64,000 nucleotides of DNA from Biomphalaria glabrata (lineage: Eukaryota; Mollusca; Gastropoda; Planorbidae), in contig NC_074724.1 in the NCBI RefSeq assembly GCF_947242115.1, positions 35,015,005 through 35,079,004 on the forward strand, in the 5' to 3' direction. Below are positions 30,528-42,633 of this stretch, piece by piece. Position numbers and translations under genes: made by a program. A model generated the notes under the pieces. That model was not told the DNA's origin, searched no databases, and saw only the letters and a program-made list of their open reading frames with translations. The first letter of the stretch is position 1. Every line of letters starts with the position of its first letter.

Positions 30528-31270
30528 TGAAATCTCCCTCTCTCTCTCTCTGTCTCTGTCATTATTTTTTTCACTCTCTTTCTCGCTCTCTCTCTCTCTC
30601 TCTCTCATTATTTTTTTCACTCTCTTTCTCTCTTACTCTCTCATTATTTTTTTTCTCTCTTTCTCTATCTCTCTCTCTCATTATTTTTTTCACTCTTTCT
30701 CTTTCTCTCTCTCACTTTTTTTTTTCACTCTCTTTCTCTCTTACTCTCTCATTATTTTTTTCTCTCTTTCTCTCTCTCTCTCTCTCATTATTTTTTTCAC
30801 TCTTTCTCTATCTCTCTCTCATTATTTTTTTCACTCTCTTTCTCTCTCTCTCTCTCTCATTATTTTTTTCACTCTCTTTCTCTCTCTCTCTCTCTCATTA
30901 TTTTTTTCACTCTCTTTCTCTCTCTCTCTCTCTCTCATTATTTTTTTTCACTCTCTCTCTCTCATTATTTTTTCACTCTTTCTCTCTCTCTCTCTCACTA
31001 TTTTTTCACTATCTTTCTCTCTCTCTCTCTCTCTCATTATTTTTTTCACTCTCTTTCTCTCTCTCTCTCTCATTATTTTTTTCACTCTCTTTCTCTCTCT
31101 CTCTCATTATTTTTTCCACTCTCTTTCTCTCTCTCTCTCATTATTTTTTTTCACACTCTTTCTCTCTCTCTCTCTCTCTCTCTCATTATTTTTTTCACTC
31201 TCTTTCTCTCTCTCTCTCTCATTATTTTTCTCACTCTCTTCCTCTCTCTATCTCTCTCTCTGTATCTGTG
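30528..31270. repeat. Composite (TC)n / ATTATTTTTTTCAC minisatellite
   Basis: Runs of TCTCTC alternate about every 45-60 bp with CATTATTTTTTTCACTCTCT. The plus strand is almost all pyrimidine. Two long overlapping frames here are low-complexity artefacts. Confidence 0.95.
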
Positions 31271-32765
31271 TGGAAGGTAGGAAGCCAGGGGCCCTCTTAT
31301 GACACCTGCTGCTTGCGAACAAAGTCTGATTCTGTGTCCTCATGGATGTTAGTCAAATCGTCTATTCAAATATCTCTGGTTTGGGCTTAGCGTCTAAAAG
31401 TAATACATGTCAATGGACAGATAGATTGAAACTATCACTACTGCTGCATGCCGTTTAATTTGAGTATTTAAAAATGTCACTTGATGTCACCGAGAGGTAT
31501 ATTGAAACCTGATTCATAAAGCGCTGGCCTTGAGAGTGTGAATGTTGTGCATGTATAAACTTTCATTGCAATTGTTATTGTTATTGTTAGTTATTGTTAT
31601 TGTTATTTTTATAGTAGTAACACTGAGGTATACAGGTTGCAGTCAAACTGAATTTTCATTTGTTTGAACAAATACATACAACTATCTGATCTTATCTTAT
31701 CTCATCTTATAACAAAAACAATTATACACTCGAATAACAATATATATTTAGTTATAATATAAAACACTTTCCACAAAATAAATGCATACGAAAGCAAAGA
31801 AACGAATAAACGAACCGGAAGTGAAATACATTGAACATATTGAACAGGAAATAGTTCTCGAGTTCCGACCTATTTTATATCTCAAATTTTATATTTATAA
31901 TTATTCCATTTTCATATTACTTTATTGTCCGGATGTTGTAAATGTTATTGATACCTACACATGCCAGCTTATGCCAACGCCAACAACCTTTTTTTTTTTT
32001 TTAAATATCTCAACCGTTTAAAGGTAAGTACACATGTCCTTTAGATATATAGTTCTACTATTAGAATTACATTGTTTTCAAGAGTAGATGCACTTTGTTT
32101 CTATATTGAGCTCAATTAGTGATTAAGTAATTAATTAATGCATGAGTCCATAAACTTTATTGTTTAAAAGAATTAAATATAACTTTATTTTAATTTATGA
32201 TATATTAATATGTTTGAAAATTAGAATTAGTAGTTACACATTTTGGATGTGAATCGAGTGTTATCAAAAATAGGTATTAATTAAATTAAAATATATTACT
32301 CGTAGCTAAATTTTATTTTTCAATCTAATTAACATTTTCTTCTTAAAAGTATTTTTTCATCTAAATAAGCTTTACAGTTATTAAAACATGTATTTCTTAT
32401 AATTAATTTTTCTTATATTGAATTTTCCTTCTTACGTCCAGAAGCAAGGCAGTGACATCAGAGCTCTTTAAGTCACTTGAAATGAGTCAACCACACAGGC
32501 AAAAAGGACACAGTTTTTGCTATTCTAAAACATTGACCTCAAGACAAATTTTCTTCACTTGAAGATGCATGCGTCATCATAGTCTACTTAGCTTTAAGAG
32601 ACATAGTCTTACTTACATTATGCGCTCATTACAATTATTAATTATTATTAGTAGAATTTTACGGTGTCATTGTGAGAGTGGGTCGAAAGTTTCTTGAGAG
32701 TTTAAAATAAGCACTGAATAGTCTATTAACAAGTTTTCTAAATAGGTTTAATTTTTTTATTTCAG
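31271..32765. other. Intergenic/possible intron, AT-rich, no exon recognised
   Basis: A short TTATTG repeat lies at 31570-31605 and LINE 1-type TTATCTTATC at 31691-31707. A strong donor-like AAAGGTAAGT at 32019-32028 has no convincing exon before it. I searched this stretch for a fibronectin exon like that at 62721 and found none. Confidence 0.4.
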
Positions 32766-32809
32766 ACAAAAGTAAACGAGATTTTGGAGATGCTTCAGAT
32801 TTAAAGTAG
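32766..32809 (+). CDS. Candidate terminal exon of gene A (speculative)
   Basis: A good acceptor (TTTAATTTTTTTATTTCAG) is followed in the required phase 1 by 14 codons (KSKRDFGDASDLK after the split Asp) and TAG. If used, gene A would end in a short basic-acidic tail instead of a fibronectin domain. Support is only the splice site and phase, so it may be chance. Confidence 0.2.
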
Positions 32810-33158
32810 CCCAATCAGAAAACTCACTCACAACAAGTGCGTGTACTGGCTACCAGATGTTATTATATACTACTTAGCAGAAATGATTAAGCCGTTCACT
32901 CGTTGCTATGGTAAAAATTATTGCAATGTTGTTAAAGAATACAGAATGTGTGGATAAAATATAGAAAAATCATTGTAAATTATATAAATACATTAAATAT
33001 TCATATTTCTTTCACTAATGGTGTTTAGAAAAGAATGTATAAATAATTAATTTACGACTCAGATACTGAGCCCAGTAGAGCTGTTAAATGGGGGCAACTG
33101 GCGAATACAGTATGCTGTGGGCATGATGGGGCACGTTAGGCCTTGGCAACCAAATTAA

Positions 33159-33600
33159 CTTTGCCTTAATCTTCCAAATTGTCCGCCAAGAGTGGGAGAA
33201 CAAACTCACAAATAAACTCTGCACTCTATCCAGAAGAAATGAAGAAATTAATTGTAGATAAAATAAATGAGAAATGGACGAGCTCCCATCCAAATCACAA
33301 GAAAGATGACGCTTACTATAAGCTATCCCGACAAGACCAACGTCTAATCTTTCGACTCAGGACCGGACACAACAGAATGCGACAACACATGTTCCGGAAG
33401 CTCAAAATTGGAACCAGTGAAATCTGCCCATGTGGAGTATCACCAGAAAATGCCGACCACGTCCTCCAAAACTGCTCTCTCTACCAAGAGGCCCGTATAA
33501 GACATTGGCCCCAAATCACCCCAATAGAAAGAAACTATATGGAGAGCTCCCTGATTTGGAAACCACTGCGCAGTTCATCTCATGTATTGGTCTAGTCATA
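33159..33600 (+). mobile_element. LINE fragment, RNase H-like/C-terminal region
   Basis: A 138-residue open frame includes RLIFRLRTGHNRMRQHMFRK, KIGTSEICPCG and ENADHVLQNCSLY, the Cys/His tail found after the RNase H region of I-clade-type non-LTR retrotransposons. A more decayed copy lies at 37080-37310. Confidence 0.75.
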
Positions 33601-33639
33601 TGAACACTCCAACATAACAATGAGAACGAAGAAGAAGAA

Positions 33640-33900
33640 GAAGTCCGAGGCCAGCCCTGCATAGGAAATGCCTTGGGAGTCAACCCTGAGGATAAATCAG
33701 GAGCTGGTGACTCTTCGGTAGCTTGCAGCACAAAATGCTACACTCTCAGAACTTGCGACGACGCTGGTCCCGAACTGAATCGGCACTTGCCAATCTTTTG
33801 GATACATCAGCTGCGTGGAAGGTGGGGGGGGGGAACTGCTGAGTGGACAAGATTGTTCCGACCCTAGGTGACGCCCTACGTTCATCTCATTAAGCTCTGT
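33640..33900. other. GC-richer repeat-like stretch, unassigned
   Basis: Contains GGATACATCAGCTGCGTGGA and a 10-G run. It sits between two LINE fragments and is probably part of one of them, but no domain is readable. Confidence 0.3.
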
Positions 33901-33974
33901 GCAATAAACTTTAGTCGTAATACGAAAGGTACTTTCATGTAATTTCGATGGTAAACATGGACGATATACCTCAC

Positions 33975-34240
33975 CTAACCTTCGACTATCCCTTAGTCTA
34001 TTGACGGTTGGGGCACCACACAAGATCTGTTGACCACCTTTCTACATTCCTCTCTGTCTCTTGCCTTTGATCGAATCTCTTTCAATAACAGGCCTGTACA
34101 TTCCTTTACGTTGTCTTCCCATCGCTTTCTCTGTCTGCCTCTTCTTCTTTTTCCTGGGACAGTTCTTTGAAGGAAGGTCTTAGCGAGCACTGTGGACCTT
34201 GTGATACAGCCATAGAGCTTTAGTGTTTGCATTTTTTTAA
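33975..34240 (-). mobile_element. LINE family 4, RT ORF C-terminus
   Basis: On the minus strand LKLYGCITRSTVLAKTFLQR, then GKRRRGRQRKRWEDNVKE and ending CVVPQPSID, a typical end of a non-LTR RT ORF. It defines the family whose fragments lie at 6720, 9320, 24380, 49690, 49960 and 56700. Confidence 0.8.
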
Positions 34241-34367
34241 AAATATAAACATATCTTAAATTTTGTTTTAAGACCTCAAATGCAAGTAAGAGAGTATATA
34301 GCTTAATTATCAATTCGAAATGATTTCGCCAAACATCTATAAAAATTTTTTTTTTAGCTTCTTTGCT

Positions 34368-34477
34368 TGTAAAATGTTTTACATGTTTCAAATGTTCCTT
34401 CAAAATTGACGTTAATATACATCCTAGTCCAAACCTCCCGCAAGAAGACAGCCCACACCACGCAACCATCCTGTTGT
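34368..34477 (-). mobile_element. SINE family 2, partial
   Basis: Tail part ACATGTTTCAAATGTTCCTT and CTAGTCCAAACCTCCCGCA. The body is deleted before the head-like CACGCAACCATCC. Confidence 0.65.
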
Positions 34478-34815
34478 AAATATGATGTAAATGTGATTGA
34501 TTGCGGTGTACGTCATGCCGGAGCCCGGAGAACATTGTTTAAATGTGTAAATTCATATAACGAACAGGTCTAATCTATATGAATAAAATATGCTTTTTTT
34601 TTCGCCTCTCTCGTTTTGTCTCGTGATTTTAGCTCGTAAACTTTGACGTCATAGTCAATACTTTTTTTTTTAATGAGAGTAAATGTCAAGCGAGCAAATG
34701 AGAGTTAGAGAGACATGAAAAGAGACTGATGTATTAGAGAGCTGAAGAAAGAGAGAAAAGAAATACTGCGACAGAACAATAATTACACTTTAAATTTTAG
34801 TACCATTTTTTTACA

Positions 34816-35330
34816 GCTTCATTGATGGCTCTGCGGTGAAGCGCTTGTTTATCCGAATTGGGGGTCCCGTGTTCAAATCCTTATGAAAACAGATATATTT
34901 TTTGTTATTTCAGGGTGTTTAGGACACCCCTGTGTCCAGCCAGCTCTATTGGGTAGCTGAAATTAGTAAAGTAAAGTTTCCCTTTTCAGACCTTGCGATC
35001 TATGGGGCAGATGTTGTTAAGGTCATCTGTTTCTTTGGCCAACGGTTAACGAGCAGGGTGTCATGTGGCCAGCACAACGACCAACCGCCTTTACTTTCCC
35101 CAATTTGAGTCAGGTACCCATTAGAGTTGGGTTGACTCAGGGGCGCCCTAAAAATCCAGAAATTCAAAATCCCAGTCTTCACTGGGATTCGAACCCAGGA
35201 CCTCATGTTCGGAAGCCAAGCGCTTAACCATTCGACCACAGCGATCCTGAAATTAGTAGTGGAAAAGTCAATCTATTGGTCGTTGTGCTGGCCACATTAT
35301 ACCCTCGGTCACAGAAATTGATACAATTGA
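34816..35330 (+). mobile_element. SINE family 1, split by a second SINE
   Basis: Head TGGCTCTGCGGTGAAGCGCT and B-box-like GTTCAAATCC, then the body to CTGAAATTAGTA at 34968. The body resumes after the inserted SINE with GTGGAAAAGTC and GTCGTTGTGCTGGCCACATT to about 35330. Confidence 0.8.
34969..35246 (-). mobile_element. SINE family 1, full length, inserted in another SINE
   Basis: A 278-bp copy on the minus strand, with head (GCGCTTGGCTTCCGAACATG), B box (GGTTCGAATCCCAG) and tail. A perfect 12-bp duplication CTGAAATTAGTA flanks it at 34957-34968 and 35247-35258. Confidence 0.92.
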
Positions 35331-35573
35331 CTTCGTATAAGTCTTTTTTTTTTTAAATAAGTATTTTTTATATGGTTTTCGTGTCCGTTATACATCTATA
35401 GAGAGGAGGAGCCGAGCTGTAACAGATGATGAGTAACAAGTAACAATATGTTAGTTTTGATTATATTTGAGATCTATACAGCATGTAACGCAAAGAGCAA
35501 ATTTAGCTTCACTTGTTTGAGTAAAACAGGCGAGCCAAAAAATGTATACGGGCAAAAAAAAAAAAAAAAAAAA

Positions 35574-35750
35574 TTCAGGCGACCCAAAGGCAAACCCCAA
35601 AAGCGATGGATTGATGATGTGGAGGCAGATCTACAACAGCTTGAGATTCAGGCGTGGAGACGAAAGGCCCAGAAGATATCTGAATGGAGGGATGTGTTGA
35701 AGCAGGCCTGAGCCGTCCATGGGCTGTAGCGCCACTGGACGGATGTATTG
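35574..35750 (+). mobile_element. LINE RT C-terminal fragment
   Basis: After a run of A's the frame reads RRPKGKPQKRWIDDVEADLQ, then QAWRRKAQKISEWRDV, typical of a RTE/Jockey-like RT ORF end, stopping at 35711. Confidence 0.7.
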
Positions 35751-35948
35751 ATGGATTTTGAGAGTATCTGATTTTGAAAGTTTTTTTCAAGCTATATAAT
35801 TTTTTTTTTTTAGACATAACTTTAAATTATAAAATGTTAACTTAACCAGGATCAGACAAAATGATGTGTTAAATTAAATTATACAAAAAAAAAGTTGTTT
35901 TTTTTCAAATAATTCAAAATATTCTTATTCGCGACGCAAAAGGGTTAA

Positions 35949-36435
35949 CTGTGTGTGATTAGCTGACATGGGTGACACAGGCCAGTAATACAGTTTAGCG
36001 TGCTATATTGAAAGGCAAGAGACAGCACTGGCATGAACTTTGCACGTGAATAGCGCCCGTGTTATGGTCATCTGATGATAAGCCTGCGCAGACCAGAGAC
36101 ACAGTGTGTTAGAAAGCGGCAGTTCAAGACCGGAGAGCGTTGAGACCGGGACTGTTAGTCAGCCATGTAGTCGGTCCTGGTGCAGTCTACCAGTGAAACG
36201 TACGAGTCCAGGAAGAGACAGTAGAGTTGATGAGTTTAGTACAGTGATATACAGTCTAACGTTGTAGCCGTTGATTGTGTTGCCGATTGTGTCATATTGG
36301 CTGTTTTATTTGACCCTTATTAAAGTACCAGATTATATGGAGCCTTGTTGTCAAGTTCTTGATGTGTTGATGTGTTATGTTGTGTTTAGCAGTGTTTACA
36401 GAAGGCCTGATTAGGAGAGAGAATCGTAACAATAT
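35949..36435 (+). mobile_element. Possible solo LTR (Gypsy-like), old
   Basis: Begins TGTGTGTGATTAGC and ends GAATCGTAACA. Non-coding, GC-richer than its surroundings, with an ATTAAA-type signal followed by a T/G-rich stretch. No internal region is attached and no clear target duplication was seen. Family and age are guesses. Confidence 0.3.
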
Positions 36436-36762
36436 ACTCTCTGATCTGTGTCGTATTAGCTCAATATTACGTTTAGTAATTCCCAAAAACAGGAAGTCCC
36501 AACGATTAAAAAAAATTAAGAGTTCTAATAGGGGACGAGGATATAGAATCCCAAAAATGATTCAGTCACGGTGTCATATGCAATCATATTTTATTTGTTT
36601 CACAAAGTCAAGCATCTTCAAAACAAAAGCGTCCATTGTATGCATTAGGTTAAGCAGAAGTTTAATATGGTTCATGCTGTCTACCTAAAGTGTGTTTTCC
36701 TACTGATTACCAGCCAATTGAGACTATTGAAATCTTAAGTGTACGAAATTGCCTCTAGACCA

Positions 36763-36850
36763 GGGGTGGGCAACCTTTTTGTATCGAGGGCCGCATTTAA
36801 AAAAAAAAAGGGAATGGCGGGCCGCATATACGGATTAAAAAAAAATTGAA
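36763..36850. mobile_element. hAT-like terminus, one end only
   Basis: CAGGGGTGGGCAACCTTTTT followed by GAGGGCCGCATTTAAAA and GGCGGGCCGCATATACGG, a common hAT end. The opposite end was not found. Confidence 0.5.
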
Positions 36851-37973
36851 GTTGTCTTTTTATAAAAACAATACCTCGCAAATATACAGTTGTACATATT
36901 GTGCAGTATTTTACTTTGTACACTCGTGCATAATGTTCCGGAACTGTGGAACTAGCTTACTAGTTGTTACCCTTGTGACTGCTGTCAAATAACAGTCAGT
37001 CAACTTCGAGCAGTGATTATACCTGTTTAGGTTTTTAAAAAATGCTTATTCACTGAATGAGACAATATATGTTCCGAAAGTTAAATGTCGGGACGAGCTA
37101 AACCTGTCATTGTTAAGCATCACCAGATTATGCTGACCATGTCCTTCAATTGTGCATACTAAATCAAGGGACCCGAACAGGACTCTGACCCCAACACCCT
37201 TCTATAGAACAAAAACTATTTGGAGAACTGCCAGATCTGGAAATCACTTCGCAGTTCATCTCATATTACTGATCTGAACCCTCCAACATGTAAAATGAGA
37301 ACGAAGAAGAATAACAGATGTATGTGTGCCCAAATAGTGTGAACAGCAGCAAAGTTTTTTTTTTTAAAGTGTGGAAATACAGCTTCTGGCACCCATAAGA
37401 CTCCCGTGCAAGTGCTGACTGGAGATTCTCTTTGCCTTGAGTCATGTCCTCTAGAACTGACTCAGCTTCTGCGATAAATGGTTAGCTGATGGTATTGAAG
37501 ACTGGTTCTTGACGCCTTAAGGTTTTATAAATGGCGCAATTAAGGATTTTAAATAAGTGTTGTACTTTCAGGAAAGGAAAATGACAAAACTTTTCTTTGA
37601 AAAGATGAAACGACGTCAATTAGTTTAATGACTCAATTAGTAATAACCTCGTTCTTCACTATATAAAAGCTAAATGTAGAATAAATAGCGCCAACAAGAC
37701 AAATACCACCATTTTGTTGCTGTCCTTGAACTTATAGATGACCTTCACCCTCATTGCCAGCGCATAAGTTGTGATGCATTTTATTAATAGAAAATAATAA
37801 ATATTTAAATCTGTGTATTCAATTTGCATAATACATTTGGTTGGTTATCTAGCTACAAGTAATTCTTTTCATTTTTTAATACATGGGTTTTACAACATGG
37901 TGGGAGTCCGCCGGTGGTGTCCGCACCATCTGCCACGCCACTGATTTCTCATTTCTATTTGTTTTTTTTGTTT

Positions 37974-38133
37974 TACATGTTTCGGATGTTCCTTCAGAGT
38001 TGAAGATAATTACTTCCTAGTCCAAACCTCCCGCAGGACGACGGGGGATGGGAGCGGGCAGGGTTTGAACCCTCGACCGTCGATAAATCTGAACGACAGT
38101 CCAGCGTGCAAACCGCACGACCAGGCAGCCATC
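37974..38133 (-). mobile_element. SINE family 2, near full length
   Basis: TACATGTTTCGGATGTTCCT tail, ACGGGGGATGGGAGCGGGCA body, B box as CAGGGTTTGAACC on the plus strand, and head CCGCACGACCAGGCAGCCAT. Confidence 0.85.
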
Positions 38134-38611
38134 CATTTATTTATTTTATAAATGTGGCACCGTCTCAAATGATCCACCAGCTTAGATGTCATTGATGAAA
38201 AACAATTAAGATATTTAAATAAAACGTCAATATCTCAAAGTTAAATAAGAAATAGATTAAACTAAATTAAATTATTTCGAATAGCAGGGTTAAATAAGTG
38301 GACGCAGACAGCTCGATGTCCTTATAAACCACTTTTCAAAACACTGGTCAATTGAATCAAGTGCTACACATTATTAATTTTGTTAATGAATCAGGTCCGT
38401 GTAACGTTTGTCAATATCGTAGAATGGATCTGGGTTCTTGTGTCTTGAAGCTACAGTCAGCATGTAACAAACAAAATGATTCAATACTTGTAATTAATTA
38501 ATTATGGTGAATTTATTTTATTTATTGGTATAATGTCTTTTCTCTGCTGTGTGGGAAGCGTGGTCGAGAGGCTAAGTGCGCTTGATCTTGGCTTGGCTTG
38601 GCCACCTAGAC

Positions 38612-39384
38612 CAGGGGTCGGCAACCTTTTGAGTCGCAAGAGCCAAAAATTACAATTTACAAAATGTCAACGTTTCTGAAGAGCCACAAGATTTTTTTTT
38701 CTTCCGAACATTTCGTTAAGAATTCTTTAAACTGAAGCTGGTAGAGTGCTTTTAACAAGATGCTGTTGGAAATCTTGATTAACAAATTCATGACCTCAAC
38801 TATTTCATCTGGAAATGTTTGGACACAAAGCGCTTCTTGATCTATTATGCAGTGAAACGTAAAAATTTCATGGTTTAATTTAGCGCCAAAGAATCATAGT
38901 TGCCCCTTTAGTTTTTCCTGTCATACTTCTGGCTCCATCAGTTGCTATTGAAACGATTTATTTATATCGATTTTATTGTCTTCAATGTATTTTCGCATGA
39001 CATTAGCTCTATCTTTTCCTCTGGTTTGTCACGAGAGCGGTATCAATCCTAGAAGTTCTTCTTTTGGAACTTGGGAAGACATATACCTGACAAAAAGGCC
39101 AACTTGTGCCGCGTCTTTTATGTCGTAAGACTCATCTATATCAAGTGATAAGGCAGAAGGAAATTGAATATCTTCCACCTGCAAATATGTTACATTTCAA
39201 GACATGGAGAGGGGTGCGCTGAAAAGCGAGTACAAGTGGCTGAGAGATAGAATCGAATCAGAACAATTTTTAAAAGTTAATTTTTTAAAATATAAAATAG
39301 ATATTTCTGCATGGACCAAAAGAGCCGCAGCGTAACATCCAAAGAGCCGCATGTGGCTCGCGAGTCACAGGTTGCCGACCCCTG
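38612..39384 (-). mobile_element. hAT element with transposase remnant
   Basis: Termini CAGGGGTCGGCAACCTTTT and AGGTTGCCGACCCCTG, with near-perfect 8-bp duplications ACCTAGAC (38604-38611) and ACCTAGAA (39385-39392). On the minus strand a decayed transposase reads [20 protein letters not shown] and, further on, FGAKLNHEIFTFHCIIDQEA, as in hAT transposases of the ZBED-related group. It contains several stops and is a 773-bp internally deleted copy. Confidence 0.88.
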
Positions 39385-39826
39385 ACCTAGAAGAGGGCTC
39401 GAGGTTCGACAGTAGCGCTATATAAAAGCTATAATAATAAATAATTGAATTAATGTGCCAAGTTTTAACTTGATCCGAGAAATTGTGTGGCCTAAAGAAC
39501 GTGTACAGACTGTTGTTTTTTTTTACTCTCTTTACTGGATCCATTTGTCAGGAAATCTTTAGGACGAGCAAACAGACTATTGACGTAAAAACGTATGATG
39601 TTAGTGTACTGTTGGTGTCAGGCTTTTATATGCTTGACTGAGTGTCGTTCTTGACTAATGTAGATACCTCTTCTGGTATTATTATGATGTTCTTGTTTTA
39701 TTAATTAAATATCTTCGTACACACGCTAATTTTGTGGTTGCTGCACCTCTGAATTATAAGACCACAACATGTAGATTTAACAACAGACTCTAGCTTAGCA
39801 GACATGGCTTTTATTAAACACAAATA

Positions 39827-40104
39827 GTAAAAGTAAAGTTCCCCTTTCAGACCTTGTGGTCTATAGGGCAGATGATGTAAAGGTCATCTGTTTCTGTGGC
39901 CAACGGTTAACGAGGGTGTCATGTGGCCAGCACAACGACCAACCGCCTTTACTTTTCCCTAACTAATGTCAGGTACCCATTAGAGCTGGGTGGACTCAGA
40001 GGCGCCCGAAGATCCCGAAATTAAAAATCCCAGTCTTCACCGGGATTCGAACCCCGGTCCTCGGTTCGGAAGCCAAGCGCTTTATCGCTCAGCCACCGCG
40101 CCTC
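39827..40104 (-). mobile_element. SINE family 1, full length (reference copy)
   Basis: 278 bp, exactly the length of the copy at 34969. Flanked by a perfect 14-bp duplication ATTAAACACAAATA at 39813-39826 and 40105-40118. Minus-strand head GAGGCGCGGTGGCTGAGCGA, B box GGGGTTCGAATCCCGG. Confidence 0.93.
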
Positions 40105-40639
40105 ATTAAACACAAATAATATTCCATAATATATGTATTGGCAACTTCAGCCATCAAGAAATAGCGTAGAATATTTCACACAAAGTACTATTATAATCCA
40201 AGTGAATTCTTCAAATACACAGTTAACAATACTTTTATCTTAAATATACAAGACAGGTCTGTCTTCTCTCATGTCTCCGGGGTCTACTACTTGACCACGT
40301 GATTAACATCCCACAATCCCTTGTGGTCCCTTTTGATTTTTCCCGTGCGATCTCATAGTCTTCATAAGACAAATAAATCTCGTGCTTCCTAATCAATTCA
40401 TGTCACTGGCCATCAAACAATGCTGTGACAGTTGGTCTTATGTTTCTTATAAACTACTGAAGTAAAAAAAAAAGAAGAAAATAATTACGTTTTTACCTAT
40501 TCGTATGTTAGTCATGTAAGTTAACTGCAGCTACAGACACGACTGAGTCATTAGTATTCCTGGCTGATTCAGGCAATATAAATGGATGCCTAAGGCTGAT
40601 CTTTATAATAAGGTGGCAAGATAAGATAACCAATGAGTG

Positions 40640-41080
40640 AAGTACTACAAAGAGCAGGGTGCCAGAACATCCGCTCTGTTATCAGCAGCAGACGCCTTGG
40701 CTGGCTTGGCCACGTTCGTATAATGCCAGTAGGTTGACTTCCACAGGACATCCTGTATGGCGATCTAATAGAAGGCAGGAGAGCCGCTGGTCGCCCACTT
40801 TTACGTTATACGGATGTATGCAAACGCGACATGAAGCTCTTCAAAATGGACACTGGCAATTGGTGGCACTGGACAGATCCACATGGAGAGAGAGCATAAA
40901 GGAAGGGTCACAGATTGCAGATGTCATACACAACAGAAGCAGAAAGAAGGGTGAAAATGCAATGGCGCCTGGTGATTTTATATGCCCAACCTGTGATCGC
41001 AGCTGTGTATCAAGGATTGGCCTCTTTAGTCACACAAGACATTGCAAAGGGAAAAGATCGTCTCTCGAGACGTAAAATGC
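40640..41080 (+). mobile_element. LINE fragment, RT C-terminus with Cys/His motif
   Basis: Shifting frames read RRLGWLGHVRIM, LPQDILYGDLIEGRRAAG and then GDFICPTCDRSCVSRIGLFS plus HTRHC, a C-terminal zinc-knuckle-like motif of a mollusc LINE family. The RT part is broken by one or two frameshifts. Confidence 0.75.
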
Positions 41081-41094
41081 CACAGAAATGAATG

Positions 41095-41250
41095 CCTGGT
41101 CAAGTGGTATGCAAGCTGGACTGTCGTTCGGTCGTCTTGCTGGTCCAGGGTTCATACCTTGCCCTCTGCCCTCTGTCACACCCTCCCCATATCCTGCAGG
41201 GGGTTTGAACTAGGAAGTAGATTATCCTCAACTCTTAACATGCAAAAGAT
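41095..41250 (+). mobile_element. SINE family 2
   Basis: Diverged head TGGTCAAGTGGTATGCAAGC, GGACTGTCGTTCGGTCGTC, B-box-like GGGTTCATACC and tail TTGAACTAGGAAGTAG. It directly follows the LINE end at 41080. Confidence 0.7.
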
Positions 41251-41426
41251 TTGGCAATCAATTATCTAGTCAAACATTAAAAGTCGAAGTGCTTGTTATT
41301 TTAAACACAACGTTCTGTGGTTGTTTTTATTAGAATATAGCTATAGCTCAGTACAAATTAACCGATCTCTTTTGAGGGCTTAATATGTCACCGGATATCT
41401 GGAATAAGGTTTCCGTTGTTCCATAA

Positions 41427-41830
41427 TGTCAGGGGGAGGTAAGGCGAGAATGAATGTTAGTTTGATATTTTGGTATGATTGTTATATCCCCTAGCTATGA
41501 ATGCAAAGTGTTGCACGTGTTGTGAACTGAGTGATTAAGTCTTCTTTGAATGTGCTAGAGAGTGTGTTAAGTCAGTAAGGTCCTGCTCCCGGTCCAGGAG
41601 GGTTGGATAGTTGCTTCCTGGACTGGTGTTTATATATGTATATAACATGAAAGTCGATGGACTGGTGATTGTTGATTAATAATAGAGAGCTGTTTTCATT
41701 ATGTGCTTATTGAATATTAAAGTATTATTCGTATTTCAATGGATATCTATAGTTGGAGTTTCAGTGTATCTAGTAGTAATTGTTCTTATGAGTAACTAAG
41801 GAAGTATTAATAAGTGCAAAGCAAAAACAA
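41427..41830 (+). mobile_element. Possible solo LTR, old
   Basis: Starts TGTCAGGGGGAGGTAAGGCG and holds a TATATATGTATATAA promoter-like stretch, then ATTAAAG about 90 bp on. Non-coding and isolated, with ends and duplication not resolved. Low confidence. Confidence 0.25.
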
Positions 41831-42560
41831 CACAACTAGGGATTGAACTCAAGCCCCTCTGTGCTAGTCAGTCACACTTATCACTTTAAGTGCTTTATCT
41901 TAGACCAATTAAAACCTAAAAAAAACAGAAACTTTAAAGCAAAATTTCAGTCAATGTAAGCAAGACATGAAAAGATTTCCTACTTCGTGTATCAGACATT
42001 CCTAAAAAAAAAAGGGAAGACAATCACGTCCTGACCATCTGCATGTATTAACAAAGTCGCAAGGTCTGTTAGAGACTTAAGCTCTGCTAAGTCAAATTTG
42101 TTTAGCTAAATTAGGCAAAGATCACTTGATTGATTTTTGGGATTTAAAGAGAGGGAATTTTTACACTTTCGAAACAAATCGTTTGCAATAGTTATGTCTT
42201 TGCTTAACCCAAAGAAACTTTAACCCTATGAATACTAAAAACTTTCAGGAAGAAGTGAGCAATGCGTTGAAACATTGGACGTCACGTGACTTTTCAAGTG
42301 GTTTGAACCCCCACCAGGAAGTGATATCTGCTTAGAGTTAGCCATACTTTCTTTTTTACACCATTATTCTTATATTGCTTTTATGTTTTTATGATCTCTT
42401 TGACAGTTTAAACATTTTATGTTACTTTTATTTATTCAATAAGATTTTTTTTATCCATTTTTATGAGTAAAGTGTATACAAAAATTAAAAAAAATAAAAC
42501 AGATTTAAAAACTATCTTTTAAAAAATACATTAAATATCATCTAACTATATATGTGTACA
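41831..42560 (+). other. Upstream region of gene B, AT-rich
   Basis: No gene recognised. The last 60 bp contain ATTTAAAAAC and CTATATATGTG, either of which could act as a TATA-like element for gene B. Confidence 0.3.
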
Positions 42561-42633
42561 ATGTACTGTGTACGCCTAACTGATTTGTTGCTACTTTTTA
42601 CAACTTTCTTGACTTTTGGGAAAGTATTCATTG
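42561..42633 (+). CDS. Gene B exon 1 (signal peptide)
   Basis: Peptide MYCVRLTDLLLLFTTFLTFG plus KVFI, then G before GTAAGT. Same length, phase and first residues (MYCV) as gene A exon 1. Confidence 0.78.

Noticed and set aside
30484-31390. Two overlapping ORFs of more than 270 codons of Leu/Ser/Phe
   Set aside because: They are translations of the TC/ATTATTTTTTTCAC simple repeat and have no homology or start context.
31782-32021. 79-codon ORF followed by a strong donor-like GTAAGT
   Set aside because: No acceptor in a matching phase and no similarity to gene B exons; the poly-T end suggests chance.
33179-33595. Host gene of 138 codons with CPCG and HVLQNC
   Set aside because: These are the conserved motifs of the C-terminal region of non-LTR retrotransposons.
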